A stretch of 64,000 bases of DNA from Achatina immaculata (Eukaryota > Mollusca > Gastropoda > Stylommatophora > Achatinidae). Position numbers and translations under genes: made by a program. The notes beneath the pieces are model-generated. The model did no database searches. It saw nothing but the letters and a program-made list of their open reading frames with translations, and was not told where the DNA came from. Location: NCBI GenBank assembly GCA_009760885.1, contig CM019697.1, positions 31,208,762-31,272,761 on the forward strand. Direction: 5' to 3'. This document shows positions 1 to 13,400 of the stretch, piece after piece; position 1 is the first letter of the stretch, and the number at the start of each line of letters is the position of its first letter.

Positions 1-99
1 AAGACCAAAAAAAAGAAACAACATACTTGAGGGACTAAAATAAAAAGTAGCATAAGCCACGGTCCAACAATGTTATAGAAAGGGCAAAGGATAGATGAT

Positions 100-1067
100 A
101 GGCAGCAGTAAGAATAAATGGTGAAACAACAACTTAGTTTGACATAAAACAAGGGGTCCGTCAGGGATGCATATTATCACCCTACTTATTTAACTTGTAT
201 ACAGAAAATATAATGAGGAATGTTAGAGAAGATGTAGACAAAGAATATTACAATGCCATAACAATTGGAGGTTATGAAATACCAGAGATTAGATATGCTG
301 ATGACACAGTATTACTGTCCACAAAACAAAAAAACAAAAAAGGAATGGAAAAACTAATTATGTCAGTCCGTAAGAACAGCGAAGAGCAAAACCTCTATCT
401 TAATGTGAAGAAAACTAAATTGATGACAGCTGAGAAAAACAAACAAGGCAGCTGAAACATGTATCAATGAGGAAAAATTGGAAGAAATGGAGAGTCTTGG
501 ATCACTACTAACTAATAATGGAGATACAATGAGAGAAATTAAAAGGAGGATATCTATCGCTCTTCAAAAAATAAAGCAACTAAAGAATCTGTGGAGAGGA
601 ACAGACATAACTACAAAAATAAGATTTTTAAGGGCATGCATCGTTCCCATCGCAACATACGCCTGTGATACCTGGACACTTAACAAAACAGCTGAGAAAC
701 ACATAAATGCCTTTGAATGTAAATGCTACAGAAGAGTCCTTCAAATATCGTGGACACAAAAAAGAACAAATATATCCATAGTACAAGAACTTAATAATGA
801 AGAAGGCTGGCTAGTAAAGAGGATTAAAGAAACAAAAATGTTTTGGACACATTAAACGTCATGATAATTTAGAGGAGACCGTCTTGGAAGGGTACATAAT
901 GGGAAAAAGAAAGAGAGGAAGACCAAGGCGAAGATGGCTGTAAGACGTCGTTGATGATCTGCAAATGGATGCATCTGCAGCAGGGCATCTTGCTTACAAC
1001 CGATAGGCCTACAGGAGTGCTGTTAGGGAGGCAAAGTTCCGCAAAGGACATGCAAACTACTAAAACT
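100..1067 (+). mobile_element. RTE-like family A non-LTR retrotransposon, 5'-truncated copy
   Basis: It encodes the end of a reverse transcriptase: the GVRQGCILSPYLFNLYTENI block, then RYADDTVLLS (catalytic YADD), then the C-terminal domain with FGHIKRHDN and KRKRGRPRRRW. Frameshifts and stops break it near 450 and 855. The same protein is better preserved at 58347-59852. Confidence 0.88.
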
Positions 1068-1073
1068 AACTAA

Positions 1074-1195
1074 TTGTAGATCTAGATAATTACTTAATAA
1101 TAACTTGTATTTTTAGATCTAGATAATTACTTAATAATAACTTGTATTTATAGATCTAGATAACTACTTAATAAAAACTTGTAATTGTAGATTTA
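1074..1195. repeat. 36-bp minisatellite, about 3 copies
   Basis: Unit begins agatctagataattactt and contains aataataacttgtattt. It directly follows the family A copy. Confidence 0.85.
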
Positions 1196-1330
1196 GAAGA
1201 AAAAACATCCAGTATTTGTCTTGTACATAAAAAGCTGATGGCATGTGGTTAGAGTTTAGTGCATTAAATATTTGCATAATTAATGCAGTATCTATTTACA
1301 TTTAAAGCAGAGCATTTAAACAATCCACAG

Positions 1331-1454
1331 CACAAAATCATACTGAATGTGGGGTGAAGGGGTTCACAAAGAGGATCAGAAAGAAGAGAGTGACCAGTGG
1401 GGAAGTGAACCTCCCAGGAGAGTGGCCATGGCTGGTGTCAATGCACTTCTTACC
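1331..1454 (+). CDS. Protease exon: linker, activation site and PGEWPW
   Basis: This exon reads ECGVKGF, then RIRKKR, then VTSGEVNLPGEWPWLVSM, which is the light-chain cysteine, activation cleavage site and N-terminus of the catalytic chain. The donor is CC|GTGAGA and leaves two bases that the first base of the exon at 5653 completes to CCG. The acceptor at 1329-1330 (ccacag) is the weakest of the set, so the 5' edge is less certain than the 3' edge. Confidence 0.8.
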
Positions 1455-4400
1455 GTGAGATGATTTGTTTGTTTCTCTGAAAATATGAAATGCCAATTTT
1501 TTCCACATGTACCAGTCTGTGATGATATCTGTAGACTATTTGATATACAGTGCCTTGCTTCTTTCTCTCCTTTTTCACTTTTCATCTACACTTCTGCTAC
1601 TCATATTCCCGTTTTTTTTAAATTTTGGAAACCTGTACTTCATATTTTGGTTAGCGGAGTGGCATTAAATAAACGTCATGATAATCTAGAGAAGACCGTC
1701 TTGGAAGCGTACATAATGGGAAAAAGAAAGAGAGGAAGACCAACGCGAAGATGGCTGCAAGATGTCGTTAATGATCTGCGAATGGATGCATCAGCAGCAG
1801 GGCATCTTGTTTACAACCGAGAGGCCTACAGGAGTGCTGTTAGGGAGGCAAAGTTCCACAAGGGACATGCAGATGAATGAATGAATGACTGAGTGGTTGG
1901 GCGCTCGGTTTACTAATCCATTGGTACCGAGCTCAGCCCCAGCAGTGTGGATTTTTTCTGGTACACACCAAAAAGGCCCCGATGTTTACTCATCCTCTAA
2001 AAATGGGTACCAGAGAAATCTGGGAAGGTAAAGCGGCCAGGCGTGATACTGACCACATCACACTGTCATGTGCCGAATATCATGGAAAATACGGGCCTAA
2101 CACCGTATCCCCAATATGCCTTAATGGCATGGAAACGGGAATTTTGCATTTCTTATATTATTTCTTATAACCTTCCCATGCCGTTAAACGTCACATAGGG
2201 CTCGCAAGGTAGTTTCCCAATTTGTCCTGTCTTCGCGAGTCTTTCAACCTCATCAAAGGATTTTATGACTGTTAATTTAGCCTCTTTTAACAGTGTCCTC
2301 TTCAGAGTTTTACGCGGTCTGCCTGTTGTGTTCCATTTTATAGCTTGTTTTGAGGTTCTCCGACTGTTTCTTCTCATCACGTGACCAACAAATGCCCATC
2401 TCCTTTTTCCTGATCACCCATGAGACTGGTTGTTGTTCAGTCATCTGTCTTATCTCTGCACTGTTCTTGAAATTCGTTCCACTTGATGCCGAGTATTTTC
2501 CTTAGGCATTTGTTTTCAAAAGAGTCTAATTTCTTAATTTACATTTACCACCTCATATTATGTATTTAATGAATGTTAGTTGTCTTTGCATTATATTAGA
2601 TATGGATATTTTTTTTTCTACGGTTAACAGGACAGCAGCTATAGCTTAAAATCATCCGTTTTTTCAAGTTCCAGGCATTCTAAAATCTACAAGCATTTGG
2701 TGTGTGTTTTTTTTAAATTATTATTTGATTATATGTGATGGATCATGGCTAATAAAAATGTGAAAAAAGCCTTTACACAGAACGACTTTGGAAACTGAAT
2801 TTTATAACTACTTGTTTTCTGTCTTTTTAAAACCTAATATTAAGAATGTTCAGTGTATGGAAAAACATCTCTCTAGGAATCCTTTATTCTCTGTGACTTT
2901 TTTTTTAAATGACAGAAGCAGGTCTTGTATTAAAGAAAAGCTTTTTCTCCCGTATTTTTTTTTAACTACGTTCAGTTTCTTCAACCGAATTTTTCCACCG
3001 AAGTAGAACGCGATGGGGAAAATGTACGACAAAACTGGATTTTAAAAAACCTGGATAAGAAACACAAATACTAAATATTATTTACAAGATGGGGTAAAGA
3101 AGAATGGTGAAATAAGACAGCCTTAGAGAAAACTTGCACCTGAGTGGCAAAGTGATTAGTGCACTGGTCTCTCATCACAAAGTATGAGTCCAGTCAGAGG
3201 CGCCACAGTCACCCAGCTGTAGAAATGGGTACCTGGTTTCTTCCGGAGCTGGGGAAGGAAAGGTGACCACATCATCCTCTACTATGCTTACAGGTCAAGG
3301 AAAATATGGGCACCAACACCATACCCCTGGGTACCACCAAGGCATAACAGGGGTACCTTTACCTTTTAGAGGAAACTGTTGGAGGACTTATGGTCAAAAG
3401 GGGGCCTGAAGAGGAACGAACAAAAGAACTGGGTTTATTTTCGAGGAGTTAAGAATTGGGCCTGCTTACCATTCTGCCCTTCATCATACAACTTTCATTC
3501 AGTCACAGATATTCAGCATTTGTTATTGAACATAATATGCATGAAAAAGCAACAAAATTAATAAGTAAATAACTTCTTCTTCTTCGTTCGCTTCTACCAC
3601 CAAGATCGCCCCGTGATCCTACTGAATTTACTCCTGTGGTTCTCGTGATAGTCTCATTTAGGATGGAGGCTCAGAGCATAGTGGGGCTTTTGCCTATATT
3701 CTCGGTGGGTCACAGAGACGGCATTGCGTGACACTGTGGTTTTCGTTGCACCAGTTTAGTCTAGAGGTGGACTTTCTCACCGGAAAACCTCGACGTAGTT
3801 TGGAAATGAGTATATCGCCGCCGGGTGAGAGGTTGTTGCCCATCCAGCCTAGAGTTGGCCTTTCTCACCGGGAAAACTCGACGTGTTTTCGATATAATAT
3901 ATCCCAGTCGGGTGAGAGGTGGTTACTTATCTAGACTGCACCGGTCCAGTGTCTCCGACTTTAGCATTTTGTGGTCGTGGCCGCTACACTTCCTAGTTGT
4001 GACCAGGACGGAGCTTTCGTCCAGGAGGACGAATCCTCGCCACTAGTGAGTTTCACCCCTGGGTTGAGCCGGTTTAGGTGTATTATCCTAGTATAGGTGT
4101 ATATGGCACGTGACCAGCCTCTAGAGCGGAGGTACCGTGATATGCGTAGCCATCGAGTTTCACCCCTGGGTTAAGCCGGTTTAGGCATATTTCACCAGTA
4201 TGGGTGTATTATAGGACTCGGCCGGCCTCTAGAGCAGAGGTGCCGTGGTATGAGTAGCTCTCGCCGCGAGACTACTGGACATACCGATTAAACTTCACTT
4301 AATCCTTTCTATCACCTTTTTTACAGCGGCGCCGCACGGCAACCCTAATCGCATTTTCGCATTTTTTAAAATTGGCTTGGAGGATTTTCACCCCAGGCAC

Positions 4401-7400
4401 GGCAACTGAAGAATCTCGCCAGCAGCGGATTTGAAATCAGAGTTTTCCTTCTTCTAGATGAGCTACCAATCAAGACTCTCATCTACCCGAAGCGTCTGGT
4501 TTTCAGGCGCCAGATATGCCTTTCGCCCCTTCTCCTGTCATTTTAAACAGTTCCACCACCTGAAGGCCAGGAGCTGGACTTGGACTGTCAGAGGTTATTT
4601 GAGACGCACACCTTGGAGACATTTAATTGGAGTGGAGAGCGTATCCCCCACCCCACCTCCGGCTATAGCAGTCCTTAGGACCAGTAAATAATTAATAAAC
4701 CTTTCTTTCCATACATTTCACATTTTACTTTATGCAGCTACATGAAATAAACTTTATTACATTCTCATATTCATTATAAACTCACACATTTTGGAACAGC
4801 CAGCAGTATAACAATCAAATCATACTTTAGATTAAACTAATTAAGACTTTGATAGCACATGCCTATACTTTTGATAAAGCGAATACACACTGATGCATTT
4901 ATTCACACACACACACACCACATATAAACAAACACATCCACACATGTACATATACAAACACACATTCACATGTATACACACAGACATGTGCATACATACA
5001 TATGTATGTACACATAATGACGTGTGCACACACATAATATATTTATACACATATACATACATATATATACATACATACATACTTACATTCATACCAATGT
5101 AGATGTATACACATATACACATGCACATATACATATATACACACACATATATACATGTATATAAAGTATGAACAAATTCATGCATTCATTCATTCATCTG
5201 CATGTCCTTTGTGGAACTTTGCCTCCCTAACAGCACTCCTGTAGGCCTCTCAGTTGTGAGCAATATGGCCTGCTGCTGATGCATCCATTTGCAGATCATT
5301 AACGATGTCTTGCAGCCATCTTCGCCTTGGTCTTCCTCTCTTTCTTTTTCCCATTATGTACCCTTCCAAGACGGTCTTCTCTAGATTATCACGTGTCCAA
5401 AATATTTAAGCCTTCTTTCTTTAATCCTCTTTACTAGCCAGCCCTCTTCAATATTAAGTTCTTGTAATATGGATATATCTGTTCCTTTTTTATGCACAAA
5501 TACAAATACATATTAGGGAGGCATTTCAAACAGATATTGACAAAGTCAGAAGTTATAAGAATGAATATTACTTGTTAGTTTTACATGAGTTGATAGGGAA
5601 GATCACAGAACTGCAGATTTACAGTATGCTGTACTGGTTATTTTTGTTCTAGGGAGACACATTTCACAAGCAAGTCGGGTTTCAAGCACTTATGTGGAGC
5701 AAGCCTGATAGCCCCAGACTGGATCTTAACAGCGGCTCATTGCTTTGCGTGAGTAGTTTAAGTACTTAGCAGTACTTCACAAACTGTTCTGGTAATGGGT
5801 GTTAAAGTATTTAAATGTATTAAGACTTTCTGAGACAAAAAAGGGATGAGAAAGAGAAGAGGTTATCTTTTATGTGAATAAAAAGAAAAATTCTGACATA
5901 AACATTTAGGTTAGACTCTAGATTATGTTGTTGTTGCCCATGAAATTAGAATACCCAGGTAGAATAACTCTTAAATTAGTGGTTCCCAATATTTTTAGAC
6001 TGTCACCCCCCTGCCATTATATGTAAGTCGTGTTTCTCTTACTTGAAATTATCATAATCTACTTCATTTCTTTAAGGTATGAGCCTTCTGTTACTAATTA
6101 AGAAACAGTTCATTTCCTCAAAGTTTCAACTTTTTGTCATTAGTCAAGATCCTACTTCACTTCCTCAAAGTTTCAACTTTTTGTCATTAAGTCAACTCTG
6201 ACTTCGTCTCCACTAGGTTTTTCATCTCTTTTGTCTTAGGGGTCTGTCACTAATCATGACCCTATTTCATCTTCCTGAAGTTTCAACTTTCTGTCACTAT
6301 AAGGCTCTACCTTATGTCTGCTAAGTTTCAACTTTCTTTCATTTTCAAGACTATTTCATCACTCCAAAGTTTCAGCTTTCTGTTTTCAGACAAAATGCTG
6401 TTTCATTTCCCCAAACTTTCAACTTTCTATCATTGGTCAAAAACTTTACTTCATCTCTCCTGTTTGAATTTCCTAGCATCAGTCAAGATCTTTCTTTATG
6501 TCTTCTAATTTTAGACTTCCTGTCATTAGTTAAGACTATTTTATTTCCCCTAAATTTCAATTTTTTTCTAAATGGAAAAAAGGAATCATTGTTAAAATAC
6601 CAAAGAAAGACAACCAACAATAATTGGAAAGGAGTAACATTACTATCAGTTGTGTCAAAAGTATTTTGCAAAGTTATTCTGAATAGAATTAAAGATATAG
6701 TGGATACTGCAATGAGAGAAGAACAAAGATTTCAAAATGGGAGAAACTGTCTCAACCAGATCTTTACTCTAAGAATAATACTTGAAAAACATATTGAAAA
6801 GCAAAAACCATTAATCCTGAACTTCATAGATTTTAAAAAGGCATTTGATAGCATACATAGAAATTCATTATGGAGAATTTAAGAATATATGGAATACCAT
6901 CTAAAATTGTCAGCATCATTAAGGATCTCTACAACGGATGTGTTTGTGCAGTCAACACAGAAGAAAGAATGAACAAATGGTTCCGGATTGAAACAAGGAT
7001 GTATACTAACTCCCTTGCTTTTTGGAATTGCCATAGACTTCATTATGAAAAGATGCTGCACAGGTAAAACAGGCATTGCTTGGGTACATGGGACCCAACT
7101 AGAAGATCTTGATTTTGCAAATGACATAACTCTTATTGTGACAATGTGAAACTGATGCAAGAAGAAACAGATTGCCTTGTCTTCACTGAGTAGCAAAATA
7201 GGACTTAAAAATAATAAGGAAAAAACAAAAATAATGAAACTTCCTATTAATCAAGAAGGAAAAATATACTTAGAAGGAGCAGGTGTTGAAGAAATAGACC
7301 AATTTGTATAACTCGGCAGCTACATAGACCAGGATGGTGACACCAGAAAGGAAGTTAGAATTAGAATTGCAAAAGCAGCACTGACTTTCAAGAACCTTGA

Positions 7401-10400
7401 GAACATATGACACTCAGAAGTTATAAGCACAAAAACCAAGCTAATATTATTCATTTCAAATGTAATAACCCTCATTTATGCATGCAAAAGCTGGAAAACA
7501 ACTAAAGAAATAGACAAGAAATTAGACTCTTTTGAAACCACTCCTATGGAAAATACTCGGTATAAATTGGAGCAATTTCAAGAACAATGCAGAAATAAGG
7601 GGTGATCAGAAAAAGGAGTTGAACATATGTTGGTCACATGATGAGAAGAAACAATCAGAGAATCCCAAAACAAGCTATCAAGTGGAACACAACAGGCCAA
7701 ATAAAAAGAGATTGACCATGTGAAACTCTAAAGAGGACATCATTAAGAGAGGCCAAATTAATAGGCATAAAATCTCTTGATGAGGTTTAAAAACTCGCCA
7801 AAAACAGGAAAACTTGGCAAACTACCTTGCGAGGCCTAGGTGATGTTTAACGGCTCGGGAAGGATATAAGATATAAGAAGTCTAACTGTCTGGTCTGAGT
7901 TGGCTTTTGTCTAGCTATCCTGCTACCATTAAAATGATGGCATGTTTATCAGACCAAGCATATTCATCTGACCAGGCATGTTTTGCAGGACAAGGAACCT
8001 ATCAGGGCAATATCAAAGCTACCAGATTATTGTTTTCCTATAGCCTGGCTGACGGAGGGTGGTATGGCATGTTCCATGTTGGTGGTAAGACTGGCCATGA
8101 AGCCTTCTTCTTTGACCAGGCATCAAGAACCCAGGTGGCTTTGTTTAACATATTCCCCATCCAAGTCTATACTTATGATTTGAGATCTCCATGGCCTCTC
8201 CTGCAGAGATTACTAGTTTTCATCTTTGGAGAGTTCCTACAGAAAAAATTTTTGTTAATGATCGCACAGATATACGATCTGTTTCGTTTCATTTTTAAAA
8301 AAAAATTATAAAATGTGCTTTGAAGAACTGTTTGTAAGCGTGTTTAAATTATTTCAACAGAGAAGACGTCATCCCCGGACTGAGCAACCTGACTGGTTGG
8401 CGAATCTACTTTGGCATGCATGATGTAGCCAGAGAGGAGAACCACAACTTTGTCCAGGAGCGGTTGATTGAGGCTGTCTACTGGCACCCTGATTACAACA
8501 GTCAGTGGATAGTGTTAGCAGTAATATGTTTTATCTGCCTGTGATAAATGTTGTTTTTATGACAGTTTTTATTATCTGTTACAGTTCAACATCTGCCAGA
8601 AGTCTTTATTCTTTGTAATAAACAGGGTGCCCAAGAAATAGCGCCAGAATTTTTAGCTGTAAATGTATCTTAAATGTAAATGTAATACAAAACCTCACTG
8701 CAGGTGATAAAGAGCTTCCTGGATCTGGGGAAGTGAAAGTGCTGATCACATCATCTTCTAGTGTTCCCACAAATCAAGGAAAATATGGGCGTCATCACTA
8801 AATCTCCCAGACATCTCAGTGGCATGAAACCCTTACTTTACTTTTGGTTGTCAAGTTTCACTTAAAAAGTAATTTCCAGCAGGCTACACCATCAAAAAGA
8901 TGAAAAATTACAGAGACTATCAAAATATGCCTCTGGATATGCTTTCTGGTGTGTGGAGAAGGATGGAGTTGTTATAATGTCTGTAGGAAGTGAATTATGC
9001 TCATACTGAGTAACACTGACACTGCATAAAATCTGACAACAGTCGCCTCCCATACTTATATAAATGTCTATGTTATATAAGTAAATACTAGATAGCAGCA
9101 TGAACTGGATAGTTTGTTTTTTTTTTTCCTTCAGTATTTTTATAAACATCCAAATCTATAATGAGTTTGATAACCATGAAAAGTTTCACTCATTAATGAT
9201 AAAGCTATCTGTGATGAGTTTTGTCATATGGGATAGCTTTAAAATTGTCTTTCATTTTGTCAAAACTAGATAGAGGTGTATGGTTCAGTTTTACAAAGCG
9301 ACAGAGGGAGTGAGGAAAGTGATAAAAAGCACAAATAATAAAAAACATACAACATCCAATATTTCGGCACAAGCCTTTTTCAAGGATTACATACAAAAAA
9401 CAACACAACATAAAATAAAAGAAGGAAAATGAAAATGAAAAACTTAGCTTTGTGATATCCCTCCTTGTACGCAATACAACACTCCCTCTATCACTTTGTA
9501 AAATTGTACCGTACACCTCTATCTACTTTTGTTACTAGAACCAGTTTTACTGCAGTCGTTATCTCTTTTATCTGTTTCATTTTGTTACAACCTTTAAACA
9601 GAAGCACCAACATTTTTCTTATCAGTCTGATTGCTCTGCAGTTTAATTTCATTAAAAAAAAGTTGGAAGATAAATTAAGTCAGAATAATCTTGCAACACT
9701 TGTTATTTTTCATGAAAGCTCAGATAATCTATGGACATTTTTCTGAACAAAGTGGTTTAGCACACATTACCAACAACCAGTATGTGACTGGCCCCATCAA
9801 CAGGTGCACACTTCAGTGGGTGCTGGAATGGAAGGCAGAGCACATATGGGACTGCCCCAAGTATGGGAATGCCAGTCTCTGATTGCAGATTATAGGGCCA
9901 CTGAGAAAAATTTTCAAAGTTCATTGTCTACCTCTCCAATCCCAGAAGCCCTCTGGACTCACCCTTAAATACAGGGAAACTCTTTGGGCCCTGGAGCAAA
10001 GCACTGGCTGGAACCCCTGCCATGGAGCCTGCCTGTTGGTAGCTGTCAAATCTGGAGCAATTAAATGAAAACTTAGCGATATCTGGGAAATAAGGCCTTG
10101 AGTCTGCCTTCCCTGTTGTAAGGGTGAGGCCAGAGGACTTTTGAGGATGGCTGGACTGCAGAGGCTGAGCCGTTACTCACATGTGAGTGAGGATGTGGTT
10201 ACTGAAGCAACTAAGTAAAAACCAATATGCTGTGCTAAATGAGAGTAAAGCTGCCTCAGTGAAAGGCAGCAGGTCAAAATGAGATACAGTGGGGCCCCAT
10301 CACATGTGACCAATACATCCCAAGATCCCCCGCATCAAAGAAATTTATGGAAAATAGTGAACCCCATTAATTATTAAGTATTTCCTATGCTTTGACATAC

Positions 10401-13400
10401 CTATCACACATTTTTTATATGATTATAATTAAGGCAAAATAGATGCTATGTTAACCTTCAATAGCACCATACTGTCAATTATAAAAATAACTTTTAAAAA
10501 TTATAATAGACTCCATACATATGTTTTTCTCTTCTTTGGACATCTTTTTTGAATGATGATGATGATGAATATGCAAGCACCCTGCTGAAATAAGTGTATT
10601 ACTGGATGACTGTGGGTGCGTAAGCAGTGTGCCACAGTAGCAGTAGACTACTATTGTCCTTCTAACAATATGATGAGGGCAGCTGCATGATGTCAGGAGT
10701 GGGGGATGTTGAAGTCTGGGGGTTGTCATAAGCATAAGGTGTTGATAGTGACTGGATGTCATGGTGGAAGGTGTGAAAGGTTGTGGATGAGTCCCAGTAA
10801 CCCCTTCCTTGAAAAACAAAAAAAGAATGAGCATGACTGAGCTAGCATAGATAACATAGACAAAGACTGAGTAGCTTGACATTCTAAGTCAATTGGTGAC
10901 CTATGGGCCCTTCTTTTGCAAGGCGCAGGGTTATTACTGTATGAAAATATAACTTAAGTTACTAAAATTAACATTGTTAGTCAAGAAATAATAAGACTAG
11001 TTTTTTGCTACAGTCAACAGTAACATTCACCAATATTGTGTTATGTGATATGGCAAAAACTGGTTGATTTATGTGTGGCCTGCTGCCACTCGACTTGTCA
11101 GTACAGTTGTAGCCCTTGGACACCCCTGGTTAGGCAAAACTCATTTCAGTCATGTAAAACATTGTGTTGTCCATCTGCATGAAAAAGGGGGTGTTCATTA
11201 GTTGGATATACTGCTGTGATAATTATATGGATATAATGCTGTGTTAATTAGATGGACTGCTGTGTTAATTAGATGGATATACTGATGTGTTAATTAGATG
11301 GATATACTGCTGTGTTAATTAGATGGATATACTGCTGTGTTAATTAGATGGATATACTGCTGTGTTAATTAGATGGATATACTGCTGTGTTAATTAGATG
11401 GATATACTGCTGTGTTAATTAGATGGATATACTGCTGTGTTAATTAGATGGACTGCTGTGTTAATTAGATGGATATACTGATGTGTTCATTAGTTGGATA
11501 TACTGCTGTGTTCATTAGATGGATATACTGCTGTGTTCATTAGATGGATATACTGCTGTGTTAATTAGATGGATACACTGCTGTGTTAATTAGATGGATA
11601 CACTGCTGTGTTCATTAGATGGATATACTGATGTGTTCATTAGTTGGATATACTGCTGTGTTCATTAGATGGATATCTGCTGTGTTAATTAGATGGATAC
11701 ACTGCTGTGTTCATTAGATGGATATACTGCTGCATCCCCTAATTCTCCCCCCTCCTCAAAAAAAAAAGGAGTACCTAACCAGTCTTCACACAAAGAAGAG
11801 AATAGAAATTCTTTTCAAACATTTTACAGTACATATTTTAAAAAATGAAATTCATATGAGCATGTAAAAGGATATATTGTTTGGTCAAGAAACCATAATA
11901 CTCTGGTTTAAAGTGATTTAGCACAGAGCTGTATGGTTAGCATTAGAAAAATGACAAGGAAAGCACTTTAGACATGAGAGAAAGGAAAATAACAAGATAT
12001 TTACCTGGGGCTTGAACTACTGACTCTAATGGGGCAAGCAGCTGCCTAGCCATGAGAAACAGTGTACTGTCTACCCAGCTATCTTACACCTCCAGTTCTC
12101 TTGTCATCTTTCTGTCTGTCACATGTGAAGTGCATTGTCTATTATTTTTCAAATGCTAAGCATACAGCACTGTTCTTAGATCACTTTACTGTGTGAGAGC
12201 TTCGTTGTTTCCGACTTGAAAAATCTGTAGTTTGCTTTAATTATTTTGTCTACTCGTCTCTTCTCATAATTTAATTAATCATTATAAATGTAAAATAAAT
12301 GTATTATTGTTTTATTTTTTTGTCAGTTTCAAAAGAATTGTTTGTTTATGATGTGGCTCTTGTGAAGCTGAATGAGTCTGTGGAACTGAACGAACAAGTG
12401 TCTCCAATTTGTTTGGACGAAAGTGACCGACATTATAAGGAAAGTGAATGCTTTGTCACTGGATGGGGTCAGATAACCCCAAGTAAGTTCAAAGTTTTTT
12501 TAAAACATGCTATACGTATACATGTATATGTACAAGTATATGATGGCATTGTTAAGAGAAGCCAGTTTAGTGGGCATAACATTCGTTGATGAGGTTGAAA
12601 AGCTTGCAGAAAACAGGAAAACTTTTCAAACTGCTGTGCAAGCCCTATGTGACGTTTAACAGCATGGGAAGGATGTAAGATGTAAGAAGATACATATATA
12701 TATACAGTCGTACACCAGAATTACATCTCCTTAGGCTCCAGACTGATGCCTTAACTAACAAATGTTCACAAGTGGAATACTGGCATTTTTTTCGCTTATC
12801 ATCACATGTACTGCACTGTAGGAAATGTTAGTCACAGAGCATAACAAAGTAACATGAAGTGATTTAAAGCAAACCATATTTGCAGACATACAGACCCACA
12901 GTGGCACTAGTTGTTGCAGCCCATCATTATTTATGTGGTTTTTTTTTAGTTACATGCTTTCATAAGTCATTTGCATACAGTTAACTCTCCAAATAGTTGC
13001 ATGCTTTCATCAGTATCATTTTTGTGCAGTTATCTTTATCCACCTTTCAGATCATCTCAACTTCAGTGCTCCTGCCTTTAGTTTGAAATTAATTACCAGC
13101 TTAGACACCGCTTAGATTGGATAGTCAAAGATATTTGCCTATTTCCATGATGAAGTGAAGGAAGGTGAAAGAAACAAAATTGTTCCAATCCTTAGATTCA
13201 CCGGGTAGTCGCTTTCCTCATACAGCGATGTTGTCCACAATGACACTGTCCAGCTGTAAGGATAAGTACGATGCTTTGCCAGATGGCCATCCCATCAAGA
13301 AATTTGTTCACATCGTGACTCCCATACTGTGTGCTACAGGTGGCACCACTGGGGAAGATGCATGCCAGGTAATGTTAGAAATGATCAGTGTGAAGGTTAG

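Noticed and set aside
3128..3372. A tggcaaagt site that could read WQS, considered as the missing protease N-terminal exon
   Set aside because: The sequence is a tRNA-derived SINE. The true PGEWPW exon was found at 1331-1454 with matching phase.
7907..8311. 134-residue ORF in protease intron 2
   Set aside because: Low-complexity recurrence of gaccaggcatg-like text, no family motif, directly after a dead RTE copy.
11205..11735. CRISPR-like regular repeats
   Set aside because: Units are directly adjacent without unique spacers, and the genome is eukaryotic; this is a minisatellite.
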